DNA of 64,000 nt from an uncultured Ruminiclostridium sp. (lineage in GTDB: Bacteria; Bacillota; Clostridia; Oscillospirales; Ruminococcaceae). The DNA lies in the NCBI GenBank assembly GCA_934490165.1, contig CAKSTB010000004.1, forward strand, positions 1-64,000, written 5' to 3'. The notes under the pieces were generated by a model. That model was not told the DNA's origin. It worked only from the letters and a program-made list of their open reading frames with translations, and did not search any database. The position numbers and the translations under genes are program-made. Shown piece after piece: positions 25,375 to 34,798 of the stretch (position 1 is its first letter; the number at the start of each line of letters is the position of its first letter).

Positions 25375-26976
25375 TTAGATCATGCTTTCCTGCCAGCAGT
25401 CGGGTGCTGTAAGACCGAGCATCTTGACTACTGTAGGAGCTACGTTAGCAAGACCGTACTTGGGAGCTACACCGGGAGCATACTTTGTATCGTCCTTGAT
25501 GGTGTACTTAACTTCCTTGTCATAGATGATGAACGGAACAGGGTTAAGTGAGTGAGCGGTTCTTACCTGGATCTCACCCTTCTTGTTCTTCTCAAGCATC
25601 TCGTCTGCGTTACCGTGGTCGGCAGTTACAACGAGTGTAACACCATACTCATCGCAAACCTTGATAAGTCTTGAAAGGCCGAGGTCAACAGCTTCAACAC
25701 CGATTATTGTAGAGTCAAGGCTGCCTGTGTGACCAACCATATCGCCGTTGGGGTAGTTGCAACGGATAAAGTCGTACTTCTTGCTCTTGATAACCTCAAT
25801 AAGATCGTCTGTTATCTCAGCCGACTTCATCCAGGGACGCTGATCGAATGAAACATTGTCGGAGGGGATCTCCTTGTATGTTTCAAGCTCTTCGCTGAAC
25901 TTATCGCTCTTGTTACCGTTCCAGAAGTAAGTTACATGACCGTACTTCTGAGTTTCTGATACTGCGTACTCGTTAAGACCTGCGGCAACCAGTACCTCTG
26001 TGAGAGTGTTTGTAATCTCGGGAGGATTTACAAGGAAGCGTGCGGGGAGCTTTAAGTCGCCGTCATACTGTAACATACCTGCGAAGCATACATCGGGCTT
26101 TGCGCCTCTGTCGAATGCTGTGAAGTTGTCATCGTCAAATGCCATTGAAAGCTCGATAGCGCGGTCGCCTCTGAAGTTGAAGAGGATAACGCTGTCCTTG
26201 TCAACGATTTTGCCTACAGGTTCGCCGTTCTCGGCAATTACGAATGCGGGGAGATCCTGGTCGATAACACCGTCAATTTCCTTACGGTAGGTTTCAACAG
26301 CTTCCATAGCCGATGCAAACTGTCTGCCCTCACCCTTGACGTGAGTCTTCCAGCCGAGCTCAACCATGGGCCAGTCAGCCTGATAACGATCCATAGTGAC
26401 CTTCATACGTCCGCCGCCGCTTGCGATCTTGCCGTCGAAAGCACCATCGGCATTCAGCTCCTTGAGGAAGCTTTCAAGCTGTTCGATATATACGGGAGCA
26501 GAAGTAGCGGGTACATCTCTGCCGTCGAGCAGAATGTGTACTCTTGCCTTCTTGATACCCTCGCTCTTAGCTTCTGTCAGCATCTTGAACAGGTGCTTGA
26601 TGTTTGAGTGAACGTTACCGTCCGATAAAAGACCGATGAAGTGGAGAGTGCTGTCGTTAGCCTTGCAGTTGTCAACGAGTTCCTTCCAGGCTTCGGACTG
26701 ATACATCTTTCCGCTTTCGATAGATTCGTTAACGAGCTTTGCGCCCTGTGAGTAGATCTGACCGCAGCCGAGTGCATTATGACCTACTTCTGAGTTGCCC
26801 ATATCATCATCTGTAGGCAGACCTACAGCGTCACCGTGAGCCTTTAAGCGGGTGTTGGGGCATTCTCTTAAAAGTCTGTCAAGTGTAGGAGTGTTAGCGA
26901 GTGTAACTGCGTCGCCAAGACCTGTCTTTGAAAAACCTACACCGTCCATAACAACGAGTAAAACGGGTTTTGCCAT
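25375..26976 (-). CDS. gpmI: 2,3-bisphosphoglycerate-independent phosphoglycerate mutase
   Basis: This manganese enzyme interconverts 3- and 2-phosphoglycerate. The 533 residues begin VLLVVMDGVGFSKTG (metal Asp11), with the phosphorylated Ser62 in DDMGNSEVGHNALG. Further metal ligands occur in DGDLK-type and VVTADHGNADEM segments, and IRCNYPNGDMVGHTG is conserved. The length is slightly above the common 505-515. It lies 37 bases downstream of tpiA, forming a pgk-tpiA-gpmI glycolytic cluster on the minus strand. Confidence 0.97.
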   Translation of the reverse strand: MAKPVLLVVMDGVGFSKTGLGDAVTLANTPTLDRLLRECPNTRLKAHGDAVGLPTDDDMGNSEVGHNALGCGQIYSQGAKLVNESIESGKMYQSEAWKELVDNCKANDSTLHFIGLLSDGNVHSNIKHLFKMLTEAKSEGIKKARVHILLDGRDVPATSAPVYIEQLESFLKELNADGAFDGKIASGGGRMKVTMDRYQADWPMVELGWKTHVKGEGRQFASAMEAVETYRKEIDGVIDQDLPAFVIAENGEPVGKIVDKDSVILFNFRGDRAIELSMAFDDDNFTAFDRGAKPDVCFAGMLQYDGDLKLPARFLVNPPEITNTLTEVLVAAGLNEYAVSETQKYGHVTYFWNGNKSDKFSEELETYKEIPSDNVSFDQRPWMKSAEITDDLIEVIKSKKYDFIRCNYPNGDMVGHTGSLDSTIIGVEAVDLGLSRLIKVCDEYGVTLVVTADHGNADEMLEKNKKGEIQVRTAHSLNPVPFIIYDKEVKYTIKDDTKYAPGVAPKYGLANVAPTVVKMLGLTAPDCWQESMI

Positions 26977-27013
26977 TTGTATAGTCGTCCTTTCGTAAAT
27001 ATCCGATTTTTGA

Positions 27014-27787
27014 TTAGCCGTTTACAGCAGCCATAATGATAGTTGTGAAATCAGCCGCCTTGAGTGAAGCACCGCCGATAAGGCCGCCGTCAACGTTTGT
27101 CTTTGAGAGCAGCTCTTCAGCGTTCTTTGCATTCATAGAACCACCGTACTGGATTGTGATAGTTTCAGCAACATCTGCACCGTAGAGCTTAGCGAGTGTA
27201 GCACGGATAAATGCACAAACCTCTTCAGCCTGGTCAGCTGTAGCTGTCTTGCCTGTGCCGATAGCCCAAACGGGTTCGTAAGCGATTATGCACTTCTTGA
27301 GGTCGTCTGCCGAAATGCCGAAGAAATCAAGCTTGATCTGACGTGCGATAACTTCTTCTGTAATGTTGCATTCACGCTCCCAAAGAAGCTCGCCAACGCA
27401 TACGATGGGCTTTAAGCCTGCTGCGAGAGCGGCCTTTGTTCTCTTGTTTACTGTTTCGTCTGTTTCAGCAAAGTACTGACGACGCTCCGAGTGACCGAGT
27501 ACAACGTATTCAACACCCATTTCAGCGAGCATATCAGCTGAAATTTCGCCTGTGAAAGCGCCGCTCTTCTCGAAGTGGCAGTTCTCTGCACCGATCTTGA
27601 TGTTTGTGCCTGCTGTTACAGCGAGAGCTGTTTCAAGGTTTGTAAAAGGAACGCAAGCTACAACTTCAACGTCCTTAACATCAGCAACCATGGGCTTTAA
27701 TTCTTCTAAAAGAGCCTTAGCCTCGGGTCTTGTCTTATTCATCTTCCAGTTACCTGCGATAACTGCTTTTCTTACTGTCTTTTTCAT
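27014..27787 (-). CDS. tpiA: Triose-phosphate isomerase
   Basis: The enzyme interconverts dihydroxyacetone phosphate and glyceraldehyde 3-phosphate. The 257 residues show GNWKMNKT (substrate Lys), VLGHSERRQ (catalytic His), AYEPVWAIGTGKTA (catalytic Glu) and YGGSMNAKN with GGLIGGASL for phosphate binding. The length is normal. It begins after a GGAAC-type ribosome site and lies between pgk and gpmI in the same direction. Confidence 0.98.
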   Translation of the reverse strand: MKKTVRKAVIAGNWKMNKTRPEAKALLEELKPMVADVKDVEVVACVPFTNLETALAVTAGTNIKIGAENCHFEKSGAFTGEISADMLAEMGVEYVVLGHSERRQYFAETDETVNKRTKAALAAGLKPIVCVGELLWERECNITEEVIARQIKLDFFGISADDLKKCIIAYEPVWAIGTGKTATADQAEEVCAFIRATLAKLYGADVAETITIQYGGSMNAKNAEELLSKTNVDGGLIGGASLKAADFTTIIMAAVNG

Positions 27788-27837
27788 GATACAGTGTTCC
27801 TTTCGTTTTTTATTATAAATTGCTTATTACACAACAA

Positions 27838-27866
27838 TAAGGGCGGAGAATATCCGCCCTCGTTAT
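27838..27866 (-). terminator. Hairpin between pgk and tpiA
   Basis: GGGCGGA (27841-27847) and TCCGCCC (27853-27859) form a stem. The plus strand has a T-run after it, and the minus strand has TTATTG. It may attenuate pgk read-through into tpiA or protect an mRNA end, giving unequal expression. Confidence 0.55.
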
Positions 27867-27868
27867 TT

Positions 27869-29089
27869 TTACTTGTCCTGAATGCAAGCGATACCCGGGA
27901 GTACCTTACCTTCGAGGTATTCAAGAGAAGCACCGCCGCCTGTTGAGATGTGGCTCATCTTGTCTGCGTAACCGAGGTTGATAGCAGCTGTAGCCGAGTC
28001 ACCGCCGCCGATGATCGTTGTAGCGTCTGCTTCAGCAAGAGCTTCGCAAACAGCAACTGTACCCTTCTTTAATACGGGGTTCTCAAATACGCCCATAGGA
28101 CCGTTCCATACAACAGTCTTAGCTGACTTTGCAGCGTCTGCGAACAGAGCCATTGTCTTAGGACCGATATCAAGACCCATCATATCTGCGGGGATCTTGT
28201 CAGCGTCAACAACGCTTACTTCGATCTCAGCATCGATAGGATCAGGGAATGCCTTAGCGATCGTTGTATCAACGGGGAGAAGAAGCTTCTTACCGAGCTT
28301 TTCAGCCTTTTCGATCATTTCCTTGCAGTAGTCGATCTTCTCGTCGTCAACGAGTGATGTACCTACTTCATAGCCTTTAGCCTTTAAGAATGTGTAAGCC
28401 ATACCGCCGCCGATGATAAGTGTATCGCACTTTTCAAGGAGGTTAGAGATAACGTTGAGCTTATCAGCAACCTTAGCACCGCCGAGAATAGCAACGAAGG
28501 GTCTTACAGGGTTCTCAACAGCGTTGCCTAAGAACTCGATCTCCTTGTTCATAAGGTAGCCTACTGCTGTTTCCTTAACGAACTTTGTAACACCTGCTGT
28601 TGAAGCGTGTGCTCTGTGAGCTGAACCGAAAGCGTCCATTACGAATACATCGTCATCAACGAGATCAGCGAGCTCCTTAGCGAATGCTTCGCCGTTCTTT
28701 GTTTCTTCAGCGCCGCGGAAACGTGTGTTTTCAAGAACAACGATCTCACCGTCATTCATTTCTGCAACTGCCTTCTTGGCGTTCTCGCCTACTACTGTAT
28801 CGTCCTTAGCGAAAACAACCTTTGTATTAACGAGCTCTGCAAGTCTTTCAGCAGCAGCCTTGAGAGAGAACTTGTCCTCGGGACCGTTCTTCGGCTTGCC
28901 GAGATGTGAACAAAGAACTATCTTTGCGCCGTTCTCAACTAACTTATTGATCGTAGGAAGTGCGGCCTGGATTCTGTTGTCGTTTGTGATCTTGCCGTCC
29001 TTCATAGGTACGTTGAAGTCTACACGAACGAGGACTTTTCTGCCCTTTACCTGTAAATCTTCTACATTCTTCTTGTTTAATTTGCTCAT
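27869..29089 (-). CDS. pgk: Phosphoglycerate kinase
   Basis: The enzyme makes ATP from 1,3-bisphosphoglycerate. The 406-residue protein has RVDFNVPMKDGKI, LCSHLGKPK, GGAKVADKLNVI, the hinge WNGPMGVFE and the nucleotide loop GGGDSATAA. ISTGGGASLEYLEGK is at the C-terminus. The length is about 10 residues above the usual, from lysine-rich insertions. It has its own strong promoter and leads the pgk-tpiA-gpmI cluster. Confidence 0.98.
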   Translation of the reverse strand: MSKLNKKNVEDLQVKGRKVLVRVDFNVPMKDGKITNDNRIQAALPTINKLVENGAKIVLCSHLGKPKNGPEDKFSLKAAAERLAELVNTKVVFAKDDTVVGENAKKAVAEMNDGEIVVLENTRFRGAEETKNGEAFAKELADLVDDDVFVMDAFGSAHRAHASTAGVTKFVKETAVGYLMNKEIEFLGNAVENPVRPFVAILGGAKVADKLNVISNLLEKCDTLIIGGGMAYTFLKAKGYEVGTSLVDDEKIDYCKEMIEKAEKLGKKLLLPVDTTIAKAFPDPIDAEIEVSVVDADKIPADMMGLDIGPKTMALFADAAKSAKTVVWNGPMGVFENPVLKKGTVAVCEALAEADATTIIGGGDSATAAINLGYADKMSHISTGGGASLEYLEGKVLPGIACIQDK

Positions 29090-29183
29090 GGTAATGATCC
29101 TTTCGCGTTTACTTTATTTGTATGAGGCTATCCTCAAGAAATACAAATTCCACGCAAAAGCAGGGCTTCTGCGCTCATATTTT

Positions 29184-29212
29184 ATTTTACCAAAAAAGCG
29201 GAGAAAATGCAA
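29184..29212 (-). promoter_or_regulatory. Strong promoter of pgk
   Basis: On the minus strand TTGCAT (29207-29212) and TAAAAT (29184-29189) are 17 bases apart, 95 bases upstream of pgk, leaving a short leader without recognised riboswitch. Confidence 0.8.
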
Positions 29213-29294
29213 GTACTTTTTATAAACAAATAGGAAAATAAGAAAAAGATGAAAAAGAGGTAATAAAACCGAGGTGTGTTGCCGTATATAAGCA

Positions 29295-29322
29295 ATGCGC
29301 ACCCACATATGCAGGTGCGCAT
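29295..29322 (-). terminator. Hairpin downstream of the ABC/DUF1854 operon
   Basis: ATGCGCACC (29295-29303) and GGTGCGCAT (29314-29322) are perfect arms 30 bases past the last ABC gene. The U-tract is poor, so termination is likely but not certain. Confidence 0.5.
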
Positions 29323-29351
29323 CGGCAACTATACTTTATCCGATTATCGGC

Positions 29352-31544
29352 TTACCCCATAACCGGCACAGCCGCTTCACTCTTCCTGAGCCTTGCGGTC
29401 TGCTTCTGTGCCATTACAAGCTCATAATATACGCCCTTATTGCGTAAAAGCTCGGTATGAGTGCCGATCTCGGCAACCTTGCCCTTTTTCAGCACTATCA
29501 GTCGGTCTGCATTAGCAAGCGTTGACAGTCTGTGAGCTATCGCAATTGTAGTCCTGCCCTTTATCAGCCTATCGAGTGCGTCCTGTATCTGCTTTTCCGT
29601 CTGCGTGTCAAGCGACGCGGTAGCTTCGTCCAGTATCAGTATCTTCGGGTCGTGGAGAATTGCCCTTGCAATAGCTATACGCTGACGTTCACCGCCCGAA
29701 AGATTGTAACCGCGCTCGCCGACAACGGTATTATAACCGTCAGGCATACGGGTGATGAAGTCGTGGCAGTTTGCCGTCTTTGCGGCGTTCACTATCTGTT
29801 CAAATGTCGCGTCCGGCTTTGCATAGCGGATATTGTCAAGCACCGTTCCGTTAAAAAGATACGTTTCCTGCAATACAACGCCCACCTGCGAACGCAGTGA
29901 GTTCTGCGTTATATCACGGACATCTGTGCCGTCTATCAGCACCTCGCCCGCCGTCGGGTCATAAAGCCGCATAATAAGGTTTATAAGCGTTGACTTTCCG
30001 ACACCCGAGTGTCCGACTATTCCTATCATCTCACCCTGCCTTATGCTGAACGATATGTCTTTGAGCACAGGATTATAAGCCTTGTAGCCGAAATATACGT
30101 TTCTGAACTCGATATCACCCTTTATGTCAAGGCTTACCGCGTTTTCAGTGTCGTTGATATCATTGTCCTCTTCAAGTATCTCGAATACCTTTCCTGCACT
30201 TACCCTTGCCTGTGCAAGCACTCTCGGCAGACTTGTAAGCCACTGGATAGGACCGTACAGCATAGCGACATACGTTGTAAACTGTATCAGCTCGCCGAGC
30301 TGCATCTCTCTGCCGAGTATCATACTGCCGCCGAAGAACAGGGCGCAGAACTCGCCTATACTGAATATATAGCGGATAGGCGGCTGTACCATATACCAGA
30401 GGATATCCGCTCTCATAACAGAGTCAGCCCACCTTGACGAGGCTTTTCTGTACGCTTCTATCTCTCTGTCCTCATTGCCGTAGTTCTTTACTACCCTTAT
30501 TCCGTGCAGAACATCATGCAGAAGCTCGCTTGCACGGCACTGAAATCGCCATACTCTGCCATATCTTACACTTATCGCATTGAATGACTTTGCCGAAAGA
30601 TACGCCGCAAGCGGCAGAGGAATTGTAACCACCAACGCAAGCTTCCAGTTTGTGACATACATAAGTATAAGCAAGGCGACAAGAGCGGTCGTCTGGAATA
30701 TCATATCCTTGCCCTGTCTTGTCATAAAGTCCTGCAAGGTAGCCGCATCACCTGATACACGGTTGATAAGCTCGCCGGGGGTACGCTTTGCGACATTGCT
30801 CATTGACAGTTGCTGAGTCTTGTTGAATATGTCACGGCGCAAATCCCTGCCGTATGCAGTCGATATCTTATAGTTACATACCTCCTGCAACAGTCTGAAG
30901 CCCATAGAGGACAGGTTAAGCACCAGAATACACAGCGTTATCTTCCAGAAAAGTCCCCAGTCGCTGTTGTTAGGCACAATAAGGTCATCTACAAGTATTC
31001 TCTGAAACAAAGGATTGATAACGTCAAACGCATAAAGCACGAACGTTGCGAAAAGCGAAAGTCCGAACTGCACCTTGTACGGCGCAAGCCTTTTTACAAG
31101 CTTTAAGAACACGCCCTTTTTCGCATCACAGAACATACATTTACTGCTTCCTCTGAGCGCCGCTCCGCACTTAGGACAGCTCGGCTCGTCCGCGTCTGTA
31201 TGCCCGGTAAATTCACCCGTGGCTATGTAATGCTCGTATATCTTCGCAAGCTCCGCATAGCGCATATAGTACTTCTGCGAAAACTGACATACGCATATAT
31301 CCTTGCCGTGCAGATCCTTTACGCACAGCATAGAGCAGCCGATAAGCTGTTCGACAGTTATTTTGCTTATATCGGGTACGGAAAACTCCCGTACCGCTTT
31401 ATCGTCATAATATACCGTGAGCTTATCCTTAGTGGCAACGAGATGCCCGTTAGCCGTTTTTGCCTTGCGGTCTATGTCAAACGGCAGTGAAAAGCTCACG
31501 CTGTCAGCGTCCACGCCTTTAGGGACTGACAGTTTTAAATTCAT
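29352..31544 (-). CDS. ABC exporter half-transporter with N-terminal domain and zinc ribbon
   Basis: The 730-residue protein has an N-terminal beta-rich domain of about 115 residues (KLTVYYDDKAVREFSVPDIS, GCSMLCVKD). A zinc ribbon follows (CPKCGAALRGSSKCMFC, about 121-137), then six membrane helices and an ATPase domain. The ATPase has GHSGVGKSTLINLI (Walker A), LSGGERQRIAIARA and ILILDEATASLD. It is an ABCB-type exporter unit and probably pairs with the 755-residue gene upstream to form a heterodimer. The DUF1854 gene lies between them. NCBI names this arrangement a cyanophycin-metabolism-associated transporter in other bacteria, but no cyanophycin gene is visible. The substrate is unknown. 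Confidence 0.93.
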   Translation of the reverse strand: MNLKLSVPKGVDADSVSFSLPFDIDRKAKTANGHLVATKDKLTVYYDDKAVREFSVPDISKITVEQLIGCSMLCVKDLHGKDICVCQFSQKYYMRYAELAKIYEHYIATGEFTGHTDADEPSCPKCGAALRGSSKCMFCDAKKGVFLKLVKRLAPYKVQFGLSLFATFVLYAFDVINPLFQRILVDDLIVPNNSDWGLFWKITLCILVLNLSSMGFRLLQEVCNYKISTAYGRDLRRDIFNKTQQLSMSNVAKRTPGELINRVSGDAATLQDFMTRQGKDMIFQTTALVALLILMYVTNWKLALVVTIPLPLAAYLSAKSFNAISVRYGRVWRFQCRASELLHDVLHGIRVVKNYGNEDREIEAYRKASSRWADSVMRADILWYMVQPPIRYIFSIGEFCALFFGGSMILGREMQLGELIQFTTYVAMLYGPIQWLTSLPRVLAQARVSAGKVFEILEEDNDINDTENAVSLDIKGDIEFRNVYFGYKAYNPVLKDISFSIRQGEMIGIVGHSGVGKSTLINLIMRLYDPTAGEVLIDGTDVRDITQNSLRSQVGVVLQETYLFNGTVLDNIRYAKPDATFEQIVNAAKTANCHDFITRMPDGYNTVVGERGYNLSGGERQRIAIARAILHDPKILILDEATASLDTQTEKQIQDALDRLIKGRTTIAIAHRLSTLANADRLIVLKKGKVAEIGTHTELLRNKGVYYELVMAQKQTARLRKSEAAVPVMG

Positions 31545-31583
31545 TTATACCCGCTCCTTTCTGTAAAGGTCATAAATGCGGTA

Positions 31584-32117
31584 TCAGATGAACAGCTGAA
31601 GCCTTTTTATGCTTGCCTTATCCAGCTTGTCGACATCGGGTACGCTGTAGCGGTTTCCGTCAGCATCTGTCACAGCAAGCATCTTTCCGTGTATCACCCT
31701 GAAATTGTGCCACCAGTCGTACACCGCTATCTTCTTTTCACCCGCCGTAGTTTCGGCTTCAAGGAAAAGATAGCCCATCTGATTATCTGTTATCTTGTTG
31801 ATCTTCTTTATCTCGGGAATGTAGTACTTGAGCTTAAGGTAGGCGCTGACCGTGTTTTTCATATCACCTGTCAGCTCGTCCAGATCCTTTATTACGCCTA
31901 TCTCCTTCCACTCGTCTTCATCATTCTTATAGCTAACACTGATATATTTGTTTTCATCGTTGAACGGTACGAGCCTTGTAAGGTCGACCTTTTCATAATC
32001 CTTTCCGTCATATGAAAATGACAGATAACCGCTTTCGTTTTCGGTCAGATGAATTTTATCGGGAGAAAGTATATTCAGCGTATCTACATCATAAATTGCA
32101 GTCGTATTCTGCTTCAT
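31584..32117 (-). CDS. DUF1854 protein linked to ABC exporter
   Basis: The 177-residue soluble protein matches DUF1854 from its pattern: GYLSFSYDGKDYEKVDLTRL, VPFNDENKYISVSY, KEIGVIKDLDELTGD and LKYYIPEIKKI, then KIAVYDWWHNFRVIHGKMLA. It has no signal peptide. It lies 18 bases downstream of one ABC gene and 39 bases upstream of the other, so all three are one operon. In other bacteria DUF1854 genes are also found between two such ABC genes, so it is probably a transporter-associated regulatory or substrate-handling subunit. Its biochemical role is not known. Confidence 0.88.
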   Translation of the reverse strand: MKQNTTAIYDVDTLNILSPDKIHLTENESGYLSFSYDGKDYEKVDLTRLVPFNDENKYISVSYKNDEDEWKEIGVIKDLDELTGDMKNTVSAYLKLKYYIPEIKKINKITDNQMGYLFLEAETTAGEKKIAVYDWWHNFRVIHGKMLAVTDADGNRYSVPDVDKLDKASIKRLQLFI

Positions 32118-32135
32118 AAGCCTTTCCTTTCTGTA

Positions 32136-34403
32136 TCAGTCAATTCCGACAGATCTCAGCGACTCGCTTTGCAACTTGTACAGCTCAAAGTACTTGCCCT
32201 TTGTGCGTATAAGCTCATCGTGCGTTCCGCTTTCCTTTACCTCTCCGTGTTCAATTACATAGAGCTTGTCTGCGTCACGGAGCGTTGAAAGTCTGTGTGC
32301 TATCGCTATTATCGTTCTGCCGTGTTTAAGGTTATCTATTGCGCTTTGTATCTTACGCTCGGTAGCGGTATCCATTGCCGCCGTTGCCTCGTCAAGTATA
32401 AGAATATTCGGCTTTTGTATCAGTGCGCGGGCAATAGATATACGCTGTTTTTCACCGCCTGACAGGCTTACGCCGCCGCTTCCCGTAACTGTATCATAAC
32501 CCTCGGGGAGCTTCATTATAAAGTCGTGGGCATTCGCACTTTTAGCCGCCTGTACGACCTCTTCCATAGTAGCGTCTGGTCTTGCATAGCGTATATTATC
32601 GGCTATCGTTCCCATAAACAGATAAGTTTCCTGCGATACAACGCCGATATTCTTTCTGAGAATGTCAAACGGTATCTTCTTTACGGGTATTCCGTCTATC
32701 GTTATCTCACCGGAGGTAACATCGTACATTCTTGATATCAGGTTGATGATAGTCGATTTTCCCGCACCGGTCTTTCCGACAATGCCTGTAAATTTGCCCG
32801 CCTCGGTAGCAAACGACATATTTTTGAGCACAGGTCTGCCCGCTTCATATTCAAACGTTACGTCCTTGAAGCATATATTGCCCTTAAGCACGCCGCCGGG
32901 TATATCGGCAGGCTCTGCAGGCGGCTTTACCGTAGGCTCACTGTCGAGTATCTCGAACATTCTGCCTGCGGCGTCCGTACATCTTGCCCAGTCATTACCC
33001 ATATACATAAAGAAGAAGATCGGATCCCAGATAACACCGAAATAGTTTATAAGCAGTGTCAGTCCGCCGAGCTGAAGATTACCCATCAGCACAAGCGCAA
33101 CACCGAGGCAGTATATAATACCGCTGAATACGGCGTATATTCCGCTCTGCACAGGGAAAAAGTGTGCGCTTCTCTTATCCCTCGCATATTCTGCCGAGTA
33201 AAGATTATCGTTCTTTACGCCAAAGCGTGTTATCTCCTGCTCTTCACGCGAAAACGCCTTTACTACCCTGTGACCGTTCAGCGCGTCGGAAAGCGTGGAG
33301 GTCACTCCTCGCCTTGCGATATCACGGTTTCTCCAGTGCCTTCTCTGACCTCTCAGCCACAGCACCTCGCACAACAGTACAAGGAATACCGCAAAGAACA
33401 TCGACAGCGATATTATCGGGTTCACCATAAGCATAAGTATCACAAGTCCGACTATCTTTATCATATTGGCAATAAACTGCGGCACTATGTCTACAAAAAA
33501 GCCGTACACATCAAAGCTGTCACGGTCTACTCTTCCCATAAGCGAGCCTGTCTGCTTCGTTGTGAAAAACGACAACGACAGCTTCTGCATAGACGCGAAA
33601 ATATCCGTCCTTAGCTTATGTATTACCTGCGGTGTTATCTTGCTTATAATTACGCCGTAAACCATTGCAAATCCGGTTGACAGCAGTGAGAACGCCGCCA
33701 TTACCAGTATTACGAACAGTATCTGTCCGTACAGGCTTCCGCCCTCGGCGAGTACATCGTCGTACAGCATTTTTGTGCCGAAGTACGGGGCAATAAGTCC
33801 GAGTGCCACCGATACGGCTATCAGCACAAGTATAACCGCTATCTGCTTTTTGTAGTCACCGAACATACCCAGTAAGCGCTTGAATATCCATGTACGCTTT
33901 GTACAATACGGACAGAACGCTCTGTTCGGGTCGGGATATTTCCTGCCGCACTTGGGGCAATACAGTGTCTTGTCGTCAAGTGCGGAATCATCGGGCGTTT
34001 CGCCTTTTTTTATTGTTTCGTATCTGCGGCAGAACTGCTCGAATTTTTCGGAAAAACCACCCGAAAACATAGCAAGCTGTTTTTCACTGCCGTCACTCAT
34101 CTTCGCCATCAGTCTTGCTGTAAACTGATAGCGGTCAACATACAGCTCTTCAATATCGGACATCGGATATTCGCAGAAGTCCTTGAAATCAAACTGCGTG
34201 TCGAACGTCTTTTTATTTTTTACCAGTCTGTCGTAGCCCGACAGCAGATAAAGCTTTTCGTTATCGAACGTGATATAGGTGTCGTAATAACACCCCTCGC
34301 CGTCCATATCCGCCTTAACGCAGTATAAAAGCTTATCCGTATCGACCGCCCTGACAGAAAAAGCTGCCTGCACAGCGGCAGACAGCTTATCAAAATACTT
34401 CAT
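32136..34403 (-). CDS. ABC exporter half-transporter with N-terminal PH-like domain and zinc ribbon
   Basis: The 755-residue protein has an N-terminal beta domain (YYDTYITFDNEKLYLLSGYD, CEYPMSDIEELYVDRY). A zinc ribbon CPKCGRKYPDPNRAFCPYC lies near 148-167. Six transmembrane helices follow (e.g. IAVILVLIAVSVALGLIAPY), then an ATPase domain with GKTGAGKSTIINLI, LSGGEKQRISIARA and ILILDEATAAMDT. Domain order equals that of its partner at 29352, but the two have diverged widely. It is the first gene of the three-gene operon. A long dyad lies 65 bases upstream. The transported substrate cannot be told from sequence. Confidence 0.93.
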   Translation of the reverse strand: MKYFDKLSAAVQAAFSVRAVDTDKLLYCVKADMDGEGCYYDTYITFDNEKLYLLSGYDRLVKNKKTFDTQFDFKDFCEYPMSDIEELYVDRYQFTARLMAKMSDGSEKQLAMFSGGFSEKFEQFCRRYETIKKGETPDDSALDDKTLYCPKCGRKYPDPNRAFCPYCTKRTWIFKRLLGMFGDYKKQIAVILVLIAVSVALGLIAPYFGTKMLYDDVLAEGGSLYGQILFVILVMAAFSLLSTGFAMVYGVIISKITPQVIHKLRTDIFASMQKLSLSFFTTKQTGSLMGRVDRDSFDVYGFFVDIVPQFIANMIKIVGLVILMLMVNPIISLSMFFAVFLVLLCEVLWLRGQRRHWRNRDIARRGVTSTLSDALNGHRVVKAFSREEQEITRFGVKNDNLYSAEYARDKRSAHFFPVQSGIYAVFSGIIYCLGVALVLMGNLQLGGLTLLINYFGVIWDPIFFFMYMGNDWARCTDAAGRMFEILDSEPTVKPPAEPADIPGGVLKGNICFKDVTFEYEAGRPVLKNMSFATEAGKFTGIVGKTGAGKSTIINLISRMYDVTSGEITIDGIPVKKIPFDILRKNIGVVSQETYLFMGTIADNIRYARPDATMEEVVQAAKSANAHDFIMKLPEGYDTVTGSGGVSLSGGEKQRISIARALIQKPNILILDEATAAMDTATERKIQSAIDNLKHGRTIIAIAHRLSTLRDADKLYVIEHGEVKESGTHDELIRTKGKYFELYKLQSESLRSVGID

Positions 34404-34798
34404 TCATTCACCGTTTCTTTCCGACCGCAAAAATGCGGCCATACGAAAACACAAAAAGATACACAGGCACAGTTGTTCATGATCTCGGTCAACTGTGACA
34501 TTTACGGCATACAAAAGGTTTGCTTGTTGCGGGTCGTATAATTTATGCAGATATCTTTTTATGTATTTCAAACGTTACGCAAGCCCACATTAAGCACACC
34601 GTCGGCTCAACAAAAAATCAACCGACAGTACAAGGCTTATTACAGGCTTTTGTTATTGGAATTTTCTTCTGACAGCTATTCTTAAAAGGGCATAATTACC
34701 CCCTTTAAAGACTTGTCCGTTGTGGATAATATTTTATTATTCCGTTCCTGTTTTCCTTGTATGTCGGTTAATGTACTTTATTCTTCAGTTATCCGTAA
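34404..34798. other. Gene-free region between ABC operon and aminotransferase
   Basis: It holds the dyad at 34469-34497 and no coding frame I can support. No clear terminator for the aminotransferase gene was seen. Confidence 0.6.
34469..34497. promoter_or_regulatory. Inverted repeat upstream of the ABC/DUF1854 operon
   Basis: CACAGTTG (34469-34476) and CAACTGTG (34490-34497) are perfect 8-base arms with a 13-base spacer. The position, 66 bases upstream of the first start codon, fits an operator; a -35-like TTGACC lies in the right arm on the minus strand. Confidence 0.5.
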
